NCBI GenBank assembly: GCA_045660325.1
Contig: JAZRDO010000023.1
Span: forward strand, 82,528-146,527
Source: SVTX01 sp045660325
GTDB taxonomy: Bacteria; Bacillota; Clostridia; Oscillospirales; CAG-272
Direction of reading: 5' to 3'
DNA length: 64,000 nucleotides
The translations under genes were made by a program, and so were the position numbers. Shown in pieces: positions 1 through 6,230 of this stretch. Position 1 is the stretch's first letter. Each line of letters starts with the position of its first letter. The notes beneath the pieces are model-generated. The model had not been told where the DNA came from and searched no databases. It saw nothing but the letters and a program-made list of their open reading frames with translations.

Positions 1-201
1 CAAGCCATTAGGTTTTCCAAATGCATCAGCCAACAAAAACAATAAGGTTTCCATTGTCCATACACCAAAGCACAACCAAAAAGGCAATGCAAAATATGTT
101 GAATTTTTATGTTTATTACAAAGAAATACAATTTGCTTTATAAGAAAAATTAACCCTATTATCGCAAAAACACGATATAGTTCAAAAATATTAAAATTCA
201 T
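1..201 (-). CDS. Partial hypothetical membrane protein (3' end outside window)
   Basis: The minus strand is open from an ATG at 199-201 to the window edge, giving 67 codons with no stop. A ribosome binding site (AAAGG) lies 7 bases before the ATG. The peptide has two hydrophobic stretches, roughly residues 11-27 and 38-60, and reads as a small integral membrane protein. I do not recognise the family. It lies 10 bases after an Rhs-like fragment on the same strand, and genes in that position are often immunity genes for Rhs tip toxins. That role is only an inference from position. Confidence 0.45.
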   Translation of the reverse strand, partial: MNFNIFELYRVFAIIGLIFLIKQIVFLCNKHKNSTYFALPFWLCFGVWTMETLLFLLADAFGKPNGL

Positions 202-211
202 AAAAATGCCT

Positions 212-421
212 TTATACCTTATTAGAAATATAATTCGCAATGATATCAGATATTATTGTTGAAGATGCATAATTTATGCCACAAAAAATAAGCTCTCCAG
301 TTAAACCCCTAAACTTATTCAAATACATATTGTGTCGCCTAATGCTAACAGCATTGTAGCTATATTTTACCACAGTATTGCCCGAATTGTCAAGTATGGC
401 TAAACAATCAAAAAACATCAT
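212..421 (-). pseudogene. Rhs/YD-repeat protein fragment (orphan remnant)
   Basis: This 69-codon frame begins with the typical Rhs core pattern of a short AILD, NSGN, VVKYSY segment followed by NA (residues 7-24). This matches the repeat that normally reads 'ILDxxGNxVxxYxYDAWG'. The likeness stops after residue 24, and the rest (residues 25-69) is not recognisable as Rhs. There is no clear ribosome binding site before its first ATG, and the usual hundreds of upstream YD repeats are absent, because the M23 gene terminator lies directly upstream. It is best read as a leftover of an Rhs tip cassette. The same bases also contain a promoter-like pair (364-393), so the segment may now act mainly as a promoter. 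Confidence 0.4.
364..393 (-). promoter_or_regulatory. Possible promoter inside the Rhs-like remnant
   Basis: On the minus strand there is TTGACA (388-393), an 18-base spacer and TAAAAT (364-369). It would drive the small membrane ORF at 1-201. Confidence 0.4.
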
Positions 422-431
422 TTATAACGAC

Positions 432-465
432 AAATCCCCACAGTTTAAATAACTGCGGGGATTTT
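432..465 (-). terminator. Hairpin terminator of the M23 peptidase gene
   Basis: An inverted repeat with arms at about 432-445 and 451-464, including one G-T pair, lies about 35 bases after the stop of the M23 gene. The T-run after it on the minus strand is weak. Confidence 0.55.
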
Positions 466-498
466 CAAGCTCAATAGCTTGTGCCGTTATATATATTC

Positions 499-1236
499 TT
501 ACTTTCCGCTGTCCTCGTAGGACTGATCCATACCGAGCTTATCCTTTACGTCCTTTGTAAAGTAATCCGCGGGATTGACCTCTACGCCGTCAACAGTCAT
601 TTCAAAGTGAAGGTGCGGCTCCTCTGCAAGCTCGGAGATCGCGCTCTCGCCTACGTTACCGATCTTCTGACCGCGTTCAACCTTAGCCCCTACCTTGATA
701 TTCTCGGGAAGCTCAAGAGAAAGATTCTTATAGATCGTAAACACCTTACCGTCGTGAGAAACCGCAACACACTTACCGAGAAGCGCATCGTCCCAAACTC
801 TTGCGATCTCACCTGCCGCTGCAGCGTATACGGGAGCATCCTCACCCGTTACGATGTCAAGACCGAGATGCACTCTGTATTCGCCGAGAGTGTCACTCCA
901 CACCTGAATAGATGCGTCGTGTCCCTTGGAAACCGTGCCCGTGGATACGGGAAGACTCAAGGTAAATTCCTCATCTCCGTTGCCCGATGCCTCGTTTGAG
1001 CCACCGTCATTGTAAAGAGGAGGAGTGTGCTGGTCGTTTGTTCCCTGTGTCTGCTTTTCGTCGTTAATAGAATCCTTGCCCGCATACTTTTTCTTTGCAA
1101 CGTTGGTCGCAATGCTTACGGATGCGACGATCATAACTGCAACGCTGAGACAAACGAGAGAGGTCATAGCTCCCCTGTGTCTTAAAAGCTCGGCGCACTT
1201 TGCACCAAACTTGCTTTCCTTAATTTTTTTCCACAT
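499..1236 (-). CDS. M23 (LytM-type) metallopeptidase, membrane anchored, SpoIIQ-like layout
   Basis: The 245-residue protein has a short basic N-terminus, one membrane segment at about residues 24-46, a low-complexity acidic/Asn-rich linker (about 55-90) and a C-terminal peptidase M23 domain (about 95-230). The zinc motif is intact: HLGLDI supplies the H-x3-D pair and HLHF supplies the H-x-H pair. An active endopeptidase acting on cell-wall peptide cross-links outside the membrane is therefore expected. The start has a good AAGGAG site. SpoIIQ of spore formers has the same single-membrane-segment plus LytM layout, and the clostridial version keeps the catalytic His, so a sporulation role is possible but not shown. 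It stands alone, with its own terminator. Confidence 0.85.
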   Translation of the reverse strand: MWKKIKESKFGAKCAELLRHRGAMTSLVCLSVAVMIVASVSIATNVAKKKYAGKDSINDEKQTQGTNDQHTPPLYNDGGSNEASGNGDEEFTLSLPVSTGTVSKGHDASIQVWSDTLGEYRVHLGLDIVTGEDAPVYAAAAGEIARVWDDALLGKCVAVSHDGKVFTIYKNLSLELPENIKVGAKVERGQKIGNVGESAISELAEEPHLHFEMTVDGVEVNPADYFTKDVKDKLGMDQSYEDSGK

Positions 1237-1350
1237 ATTTAAATCTCCTTTTGTCCGCTAAAATTTGTAATTTCAACTACATTACGGCTACAGTCATATT
1301 ATCTGCCGTAAATTCAAAATATATGCAAAGATTTTTGAAATTAAAACAAA

Positions 1351-1754
1351 CGGCGGGAGCAAGCCCCCGCCCTACGGTTATACTTTCGATAAGTTTTTTG
1401 AGTCCAGAACCTTTCTCATTAAAAGTACAGGGTGTGAAAATACCACACCCTTTATTTATACTTTGGGTAAGTTCTTTGGAGTCCAGAACCTTTCTTTCAA
1501 GAAAGGTTTTGGGAAGCGCAAAATTTACCGCACGTCAAACAGGGCGAGGAAATTTTGATGCAGAAGGCGGGATCGGGCAATCGTAGGCGTACGAGGGTAC
1601 GCCAGAGAGCCCGAGCGCGACTAAAAAGCCACATGAAATGAAGAAACCCGCCAATCGGCGGGTTTCAACATCAGCAAAATTTAACTTCAAGTTTAAATTA
1701 AACTTAAGCTATTCTTTTTTGTGGCTTTTGCTCTGCGCAAAATTTACCGCACGT
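1351..1754. repeat. Patch of dispersed non-coding repeats and hairpins
   Basis: The 517-base gap between the M23 gene and the DUF378 gene has no convincing gene. It holds a GC-rich hairpin (about 1352-1372), two direct copies of a unit of about 43 bases containing GAGTCCAGAACCTTTCT or its close match (1378-1420 and 1456-1500), a short hairpin between them (1430-1450), a 7-bp-stem hairpin (1586-1603), and a 20-base exact direct repeat at 1516-1535 and 1735-1754. The second copy of that 20-mer ends on the last base of the DUF378 stop codon. This looks like a clustered family of intergenic repeat elements. A 111-codon frame through it is only a translation of the repeats. Confidence 0.6.
1643..1666 (-). 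terminator. Hairpin terminator after the DUF378 gene
   Basis: A perfect 10-bp stem (1643-1652 with 1657-1666) with a 4-base loop is followed on the minus strand by a short T-rich stretch. It lies about 90 bases after the DUF378 stop. Confidence 0.55.
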
Positions 1755-1987
1755 TAGTGTTCCTCGATACGCTCGTACTTTTCCTCCTCCGTCCAAGGAC
1801 GAACGAGCAAGGAAATGCACCAAAGAGCTGCAAGACCTACAAGAGAATAAACTATTCTCGAGAAGACCGCCTCCTGACCGCCGCCGATCCATGCAACGAA
1901 ATCAAACTGGAAAAGGCCTATGCTACCCCAGTTGATACCGCCGATGACCGCAAGTGCGAGCGCGATCCTATCTATAATTCTCATCAT
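1754..1987 (-). CDS. DUF378 family small membrane protein
   Basis: The 77-residue protein has two membrane segments (about residues 6-32 and 45-63) and the family's hallmark core GGINWGSIGLFQFD. I chose the start at 1987 (MMRIIDR) because a GGAAGG-like site precedes it. The longer frame upstream runs through a terminator hairpin. The family's function is unknown. It ends in a charged EEEKYERIEEH tail on the cytoplasmic side. The gene is monocistronic, between two hairpins. Confidence 0.8.
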   Translation of the reverse strand: MMRIIDRIALALAVIGGINWGSIGLFQFDFVAWIGGGQEAVFSRIVYSLVGLAALWCISLLVRPWTEEEKYERIEEH

Positions 1988-2037
1988 TTTTATATACCTT
2001 CCTTTTCTTGAAAATACAAGGTTAAAATAAATTAAAA

Positions 2038-2080
2038 AAACTAATAACAGTCCTTTTTTGCTTTGGACTGTTATTAGTTT
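2038..2080 (-). terminator. Intrinsic terminator of the FkbM methyltransferase gene
   Basis: A perfect 16-bp stem (2038-2053 with 2065-2080) with an 11-base loop is followed on the minus strand by a run of T. It lies 18 bases after the stop of the upstream gene. Confidence 0.8.
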
Positions 2081-2097
2081 GTACATTTAAAATTTAA

Positions 2098-3222
2098 CTA
2101 TTCAAGGGATTTTTTAACTGCATACAGATTTATATCCCACGCGGGAATGTAACGGAATCTACGAAGATATAAGGAATATTCAGGATTCATTTCTTTTATA
2201 AATAAAGGAAGGGAGAAAATATCCGCGCTTCTGTGATAAAGTGAAACCAAAAGCGAGGGAGAATATTTCTTTATAGTTTCCGCCGATCCGCAAAGCGCCT
2301 CGTATTCCGAGCCCTCAACGTCATATTTTATATAATCAACACTCTCGCCGCAAAGAATATTGTCAAGCGAATCCGCCTCGATCTCAATGATTTTCTTTTT
2401 CCTTTGATTTATCGCGTCGGAAAACGCGGACGTGTTCTGTGTCATAGATGCATTTCGGTTTCCGCTTCCGTCAAAATAAAGCGTTTCACATCCACTCCAC
2501 GCGCCGAGATTTCGCGGGATGATTTCAACGCCACAAACACCGCCTGCCCACTCGCAAAGCTTTCTGAAATTTCTCCTGTCGGGCTCAAAAGCTACAACGC
2601 GACGAAGATCATCAGCGTATCTCATAAGCTCGCGTATGGAATCCCCGTTATACGCGCCGAGATCCGCGCTTGATTTAATGCTTGCGGCATTAAGAATCTC
2701 GTTATAGCACTCATCGACCGAGCTCTCGGCATCGCGAAGATAGGATATCTTGCCGTAAAGCTTATATTTTATTATGTTATCGTAAATACGGCGGGATTCT
2801 TCATCACAAAAAAGCTCTCTTGCCCTATTTATGCTATCAAGATTTTTCGTGTAAAATTCAAAATTAAAGATCTCGTCGCCGTAAACGGGTACGTCGGGAG
2901 CGTAAAGCTCGCATTCGTCGGCGATCTTGTAAATATTTTCGAGAACCTCGGGCAAGCTCGACGCGAAGGACAAAAGAACTATAATATTGCCCGCGCCGTA
3001 CTTTTCCTTCGTCTCGCTATATGACAGGACGCGCTTGCCGTGGAAAAAGTGACCGCGCACAAATCCGTCGGACGCGAAAAAGTCGGATATCTCAATGCCG
3101 TATCTCTCGGCAACCGAAATGATCTTGTCCGCGCCGTTGCCCATGCCGTAAAGAACTATTTTTTTGTCCGTGTCCTTCAAATATTCCCACAGGTCGGGAT
3201 ATTTTTCAATATTCTTGTACAT
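2098..3222 (-). CDS. FkbM family SAM-dependent methyltransferase
   Basis: The 374-residue protein has an N-terminal Rossmann-like region (about residues 18-110, starting with IVLYGMGNGADK) and a C-terminal FkbM methyltransferase domain (about 185-370). SAM-binding features are visible: SADLGAYNGDS for motif I, VVAFEPD for the acidic loop after beta 2, and DYIKYDVEGSE, which is diagnostic for FkbM. FkbM enzymes usually O-methylate sugars or secondary metabolites, but the substrate cannot be told from this sequence. An AAGGAAAAG site precedes the ATG. The gene stands alone and diverges from the HIT gene, with overlapping promoters between them. Confidence 0.85.
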   Translation of the reverse strand: MYKNIEKYPDLWEYLKDTDKKIVLYGMGNGADKIISVAERYGIEISDFFASDGFVRGHFFHGKRVLSYSETKEKYGAGNIIVLLSFASSLPEVLENIYKIADECELYAPDVPVYGDEIFNFEFYTKNLDSINRARELFCDEESRRIYDNIIKYKLYGKISYLRDAESSVDECYNEILNAASIKSSADLGAYNGDSIRELMRYADDLRRVVAFEPDRRNFRKLCEWAGGVCGVEIIPRNLGAWSGCETLYFDGSGNRNASMTQNTSAFSDAINQRKKKIIEIEADSLDNILCGESVDYIKYDVEGSEYEALCGSAETIKKYSPSLLVSLYHRSADIFSLPLFIKEMNPEYSLYLRRFRYIPAWDINLYAVKKSLE

Positions 3223-3234
3223 ATCTTTTCCTTG

Positions 3235-3263
3235 TTGACAACTTAAATTTTTGATGCTATAAT
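3235..3263 (+). promoter_or_regulatory. Sigma-A promoter of the HIT gene
   Basis: TTGACA at 3235-3240, a 17-base spacer and TATAAT at 3258-3263 form a consensus promoter 47 bases before the HIT start codon. Confidence 0.85.
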
Positions 3264-3264
3264 T

Positions 3265-3293
3265 AGTATAACATCAAACACAAAAAAAGTAAA
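3265..3293 (-). promoter_or_regulatory. Promoter of the FkbM gene, divergent from the HIT promoter
   Basis: On the minus strand there is TTTACT (3288-3293), a 17-base spacer and TATACT (3265-3270). It begins two bases from the -10 of the HIT promoter, so the two polymerase sites should exclude each other. Confidence 0.6.
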
Positions 3294-3310
3294 GTGTAAG
3301 GAGTTAATTT

Positions 3311-3655
3311 ATGTGCGACAATTGTATTTTTTGTAAAATTATAAAGGGCGATATTCCCTCCTCCAAGGTTTTTGAAAACGAAAAGGTTTTCGCCTTCCGT
3401 GATATCAATCCCCAAGCGCCCACTCACGTGCTCGTAGTTCCCAAAAAGCATATTGAATCCGCCGACTGCATCAATGCCGACAACAGCCACTACGTTGCTG
3501 CTATTTTTGAGGCGATTCCCGAAATTGCAAAGGCAGTGGGACTTACGAACGGATACCGCGTGATTACCAACATCGGCGAGGACGGAGCGCAAACCGTAAA
3601 GCATATCCATTTCCATATCCTCGGCGGTAAGAAGCTTCCCGCAACTATTGTATAA
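3311..3655 (+). CDS. HIT family nucleotide-binding hydrolase (HINT-like)
   Basis: The 114-residue protein is the usual length of HINT-type phosphoramidases. The catalytic histidine triad is HIHFHIL near the C-terminus. The N-terminal CDNCIFCKI contains the CxxC pair that, with histidines of the triad region, binds zinc in this subgroup. The middle segment PTHVLVVPKKHI is the standard nucleotide-binding strand. It is expected to hydrolyse AMP-lysine-like phosphoramidates in the cytoplasm. An AAGGAG site precedes the ATG. The gene is monocistronic, with its own consensus promoter and a terminator directly after the stop. Confidence 0.92.
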   Translation: MCDNCIFCKIIKGDIPSSKVFENEKVFAFRDINPQAPTHVLVVPKKHIESADCINADNSHYVAAIFEAIPEIAKAVGLTNGYRVITNIGEDGAQTVKHIHFHILGGKKLPATIV

Positions 3656-3658
3656 TAA

Positions 3659-3689
3659 AGAAAAGCACTTGCGATGCAAGTGCTTTTCT
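3659..3689 (+). terminator. Terminator of the HIT gene
   Basis: A perfect 14-bp stem (3659-3672 with 3676-3689) with a 3-base loop starts 3 bases after the stop codon. The T-run is inside the distal arm. Confidence 0.75.
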
Positions 3690-3695
3690 CGTCCA

Positions 3696-3724
3696 TTGAC
3701 AAATTAGTGACATTGTGCTATAAT
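3696..3724 (+). promoter_or_regulatory. Sigma-A promoter of the duplicated lipoprotein gene
   Basis: TTGACA at 3696-3701, a 17-base spacer and TATAAT at 3719-3724 lie 31 bases before the lipoprotein ATG. Confidence 0.85.
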
Positions 3725-3755
3725 TATATTACAAAGAAAATATTGGGAGGTCTGT

Positions 3756-4616
3756 ATGAAAAGATTTTTTAAAATTATTAGCCTGACACTTGTGCTTGTT
3801 TTTGTTGCTTCAGCTATGCTTTCATTAGTATCTTGCGATGACGTTACGTACAAATTAAGAACAGCCCCCGATCAAATTGAAGACAAAACGGGTAAGCTGA
3901 CCGATGATATGAAGAGTGAGATACAGCTTGCATACTACGAAAGAAACAAAGAATATTCTTCTTCCCCAAGAGAAATCAAGGGAGTTTGCTACGGTGTATT
4001 TGACGACGCATATTGCTTGATTCTTACCAAGCCCGGTGTGCACTATTTGACAGCGGAGACCGAAATTGACGTGGCAAAATACACGTTTTGTTTTGGCGAC
4101 TCAAACACTATGATCGTTTATTGCAACGGCGAATTTTATAGCTTGACGAAGGCTTATGAAAACGGTATTTTAAACGATGCCGAGATTGAGGAGCTTTATT
4201 ACTTCTATAATTTGACTAAATACGATGGTCGCAATCCGCATGCTCAAGATAAAGCTGACATAAACTGGCATTTTTTACGTAATGAAAGCCAGATACAAAA
4301 CGATTATTTTGAAAAAACATATCAGGAAAGCACCAAGGAATATTATAATTCTCCCGACCAGGTGAAAATAACGTGCTACGGAGTTTTTGACTACGAATAT
4401 TTCTGCATAAAGGTTCATATACCTCCCTACGCATATGAAGAGTCATATCATGAATATACTATTGGCAAATGGACCTTTGCAGCTGTCGATAGTGGAGATT
4501 GGATTATAGTTTATGCTCGCGGTGAATTTTACAGCCTCGCCGAGGCTTATGATATGGATTTATTAAATAATACCGACATAGAAGCACTCCACGATTATAT
4601 ATACGGAGAAAATTAA
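3756..4616 (+). CDS. Hypothetical lipoprotein with two tandem homologous domains
   Basis: The 286-residue protein starts with a lipoprotein signal peptide: basic MKR, a hydrophobic core and the lipobox LSLVSC, with the anchoring Cys at residue 27. Two homologous halves follow, about residues 45-155 and 168-285. Each half carries SSPREI or NSPDQV, then CYGVFD, then a beta-rich segment ending in IVY, then GEFYSL, xxAY and a final acidic helix. I do not recognise the domain. It should be exposed on the outer face of the membrane. An AGGAGGT-like site precedes the ATG. It has its own promoter, and the terminator after it is shared head-on with gdhA. Confidence 0.75.
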   Translation: MKRFFKIISLTLVLVFVASAMLSLVSCDDVTYKLRTAPDQIEDKTGKLTDDMKSEIQLAYYERNKEYSSSPREIKGVCYGVFDDAYCLILTKPGVHYLTAETEIDVAKYTFCFGDSNTMIVYCNGEFYSLTKAYENGILNDAEIEELYYFYNLTKYDGRNPHAQDKADINWHFLRNESQIQNDYFEKTYQESTKEYYNSPDQVKITCYGVFDYEYFCIKVHIPPYAYEESYHEYTIGKWTFAAVDSGDWIIVYARGEFYSLAEAYDMDLLNNTDIEALHDYIYGEN

Positions 4617-4626
4617 TCAAGCAAAA

Positions 4627-4658
4627 ATAACACCCACCGAGATTTCGGTGGGTGTTAT
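4627..4658. terminator. Bidirectional terminator between the lipoprotein gene and gdhA
   Basis: A 14-bp perfect stem (4627-4640 with 4645-4658) lies between two convergent genes. A-rich and T-rich sequence flanks it on both sides. Confidence 0.8.
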
Positions 4659-4663
4659 CTTTA

Positions 4664-6007
4664 TTAAATTACTCCCTGAGCCATCATAGCCTCGGCAACC
4701 TTCTTAAAGCCCGCGATATTCGCGCCCTTAACAAGATTGTAGCCAAAGCCGTATTCCTCGGCGGTGGAAGCCGCGTTGTCGTGAATGTTCTTCATAATAA
4801 CCTTGAGCTTCGCGTCAACCTCTTCCCTGCTCCAGGAAAGTCGCTGACTGTTCTGCGACATTTCAAGTGCGGAAACCGCAACGCCACCCGCATTTGCAGC
4901 CTTACCGGGCGCAACGTTTACGCCGTTTGCCTGCAAGTACTTTACCGCCTCGTTGGACGTAGGCATATTGGATGCCTCAACGTAATATTTGACACCGTTC
5001 TCAACGATCTTCTTTGCCAGATCAAGATCAACCTCATTTTGTGTAGCGCAAGGCATAAGGATATCCGCCTTCACGCCCCAGGGCTTCTCGCCCGCGTAGA
5101 AAGGAAGGTCAAACTTCTTTGCAAAGTCCTCAATACCGAGATCTCTTGACTGACGGATAGTGAGCATATACTGAAGCATTTCGTCATTGATGCCGTTTTC
5201 AATATAAACGTAGCCCTTAGAGCCCGAGATCGTAATAACCTTCGCGCCAAGCTCTGTAAATTTCTTTGCCGCGCCCCAAGCAACGTTACCGTAGCCCGAA
5301 ATCACCGCAGTCTTACCCTCGAAGCTATCTCCAAAGCGCTCAAGCATGCTCTGTGCAAAATAAACCGCACCAAAGCCCGTAGCCTCAGGACGAATAAGGC
5401 TACCGCCGTAAGAGAGGCCCTTACCCGTAAGAACGCCGTTTTCAAACGCGCCGCGAATTCTCTTATACTGACCGTAGAGGAAGCCAACCTCACGCGCACC
5501 TACGCCGATATCTCCTGCGGGAACGTCAACGTCAGGACCGATATGACGGTAAAGCTCTGTCATAAAGGACTGGCAGAATCTCATAATTTCGTTATCACTT
5601 CTGCCCTTAGGATTGAAGTCGGAGCCGCCCTTACCGCCGCCGATAGGAAGACCTGTCAAGCTATTCTTCAAAATCTGCTCAAATCCGAGGAACTTCAAAA
5701 TAGAAAGATTTACAGTAGGATGAAAACGAAGACCGCCCTTATACGGACCGATCGCGCTGTTATACTGTACGCGGTAACCCTTGTTTACGTGAACCGCACC
5801 GTTATCGTCAACCCACGGAACTCTGAAAAGAATAATTCTCTCAGGCTCAATAAATCTTTCAAGAAGGCCTGCCTTTTCATATTCGGGATGCTTATCAAAA
5901 ACCACCTCAAGAGATTCGAGTATCTCCTCGGCTGCCTGATGAAATTCAACCTCATTCGGATTTCTTGCAATCAAATCCGCCATAACGCTCTTTACATAAG
6001 TGGACAT
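4664..6007 (-). CDS. gdhA: NADP-specific glutamate dehydrogenase
   Basis: The 447-residue protein matches hexameric bacterial GdhA along its whole length. It interconverts 2-oxoglutarate plus ammonia and glutamate and so links nitrogen assimilation to the TCA intermediates. Visible motifs are the substrate loop LPIGGGKGGSDFNP with the catalytic Lys, PAGDIGVGAREVGFL, and the nucleotide-binding segment ISGYGNVAWGAA. I chose the start at 6007 (MSTYVKS), 8 bases after AAGGAG. The longer frame starts with GTG inside that site. The gene is monocistronic. Confidence 0.95.
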   Translation of the reverse strand: MSTYVKSVMADLIARNPNEVEFHQAAEEILESLEVVFDKHPEYEKAGLLERFIEPERIILFRVPWVDDNGAVHVNKGYRVQYNSAIGPYKGGLRFHPTVNLSILKFLGFEQILKNSLTGLPIGGGKGGSDFNPKGRSDNEIMRFCQSFMTELYRHIGPDVDVPAGDIGVGAREVGFLYGQYKRIRGAFENGVLTGKGLSYGGSLIRPEATGFGAVYFAQSMLERFGDSFEGKTAVISGYGNVAWGAAKKFTELGAKVITISGSKGYVYIENGINDEMLQYMLTIRQSRDLGIEDFAKKFDLPFYAGEKPWGVKADILMPCATQNEVDLDLAKKIVENGVKYYVEASNMPTSNEAVKYLQANGVNVAPGKAANAGGVAVSALEMSQNSQRLSWSREEVDAKLKVIMKNIHDNAASTAEEYGFGYNLVKGANIAGFKKVAEAMMAQGVI

Positions 6008-6069
6008 ATCTATCACTCCTTAACATCAATCTTTACACAGTATATGCCGTGCAAAAAAACTATGGATAT

Positions 6070-6098
6070 ATTGTATCACAAAAATAAGTATTTTGCAA
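6070..6098 (-). promoter_or_regulatory. Promoter of gdhA
   Basis: The minus strand reads TTGCAA (6093-6098), a 17-base spacer and TACAAT (6070-6075), about 60 bases before the gdhA start. Confidence 0.7.
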
Positions 6099-6191
6099 GA
6101 AATTTTTTATAAAATTTCATATTTTTTTGTATTTTTATAAAAAAACGAACTTTGCACAACGAAAATGCCAAAATTATCAATACAAAAAATC

Positions 6192-6220
6192 AAAAAGAGC
6201 GTGAATAACACGCTCTTTTT
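6192..6220 (-). terminator. Terminator of the purine operon (after purL)
   Basis: A perfect 12-bp stem (6192-6203 with 6209-6220) sits 11 bases after the purL stop. A run of T is included on either strand. Confidence 0.8.
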
Positions 6221-6230
6221 TAATATGAAA

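Noticed and set aside
1251..1586. A 111-codon frame on the plus strand
   Set aside because: It translates the dispersed repeats and hairpins and has no ribosome site.
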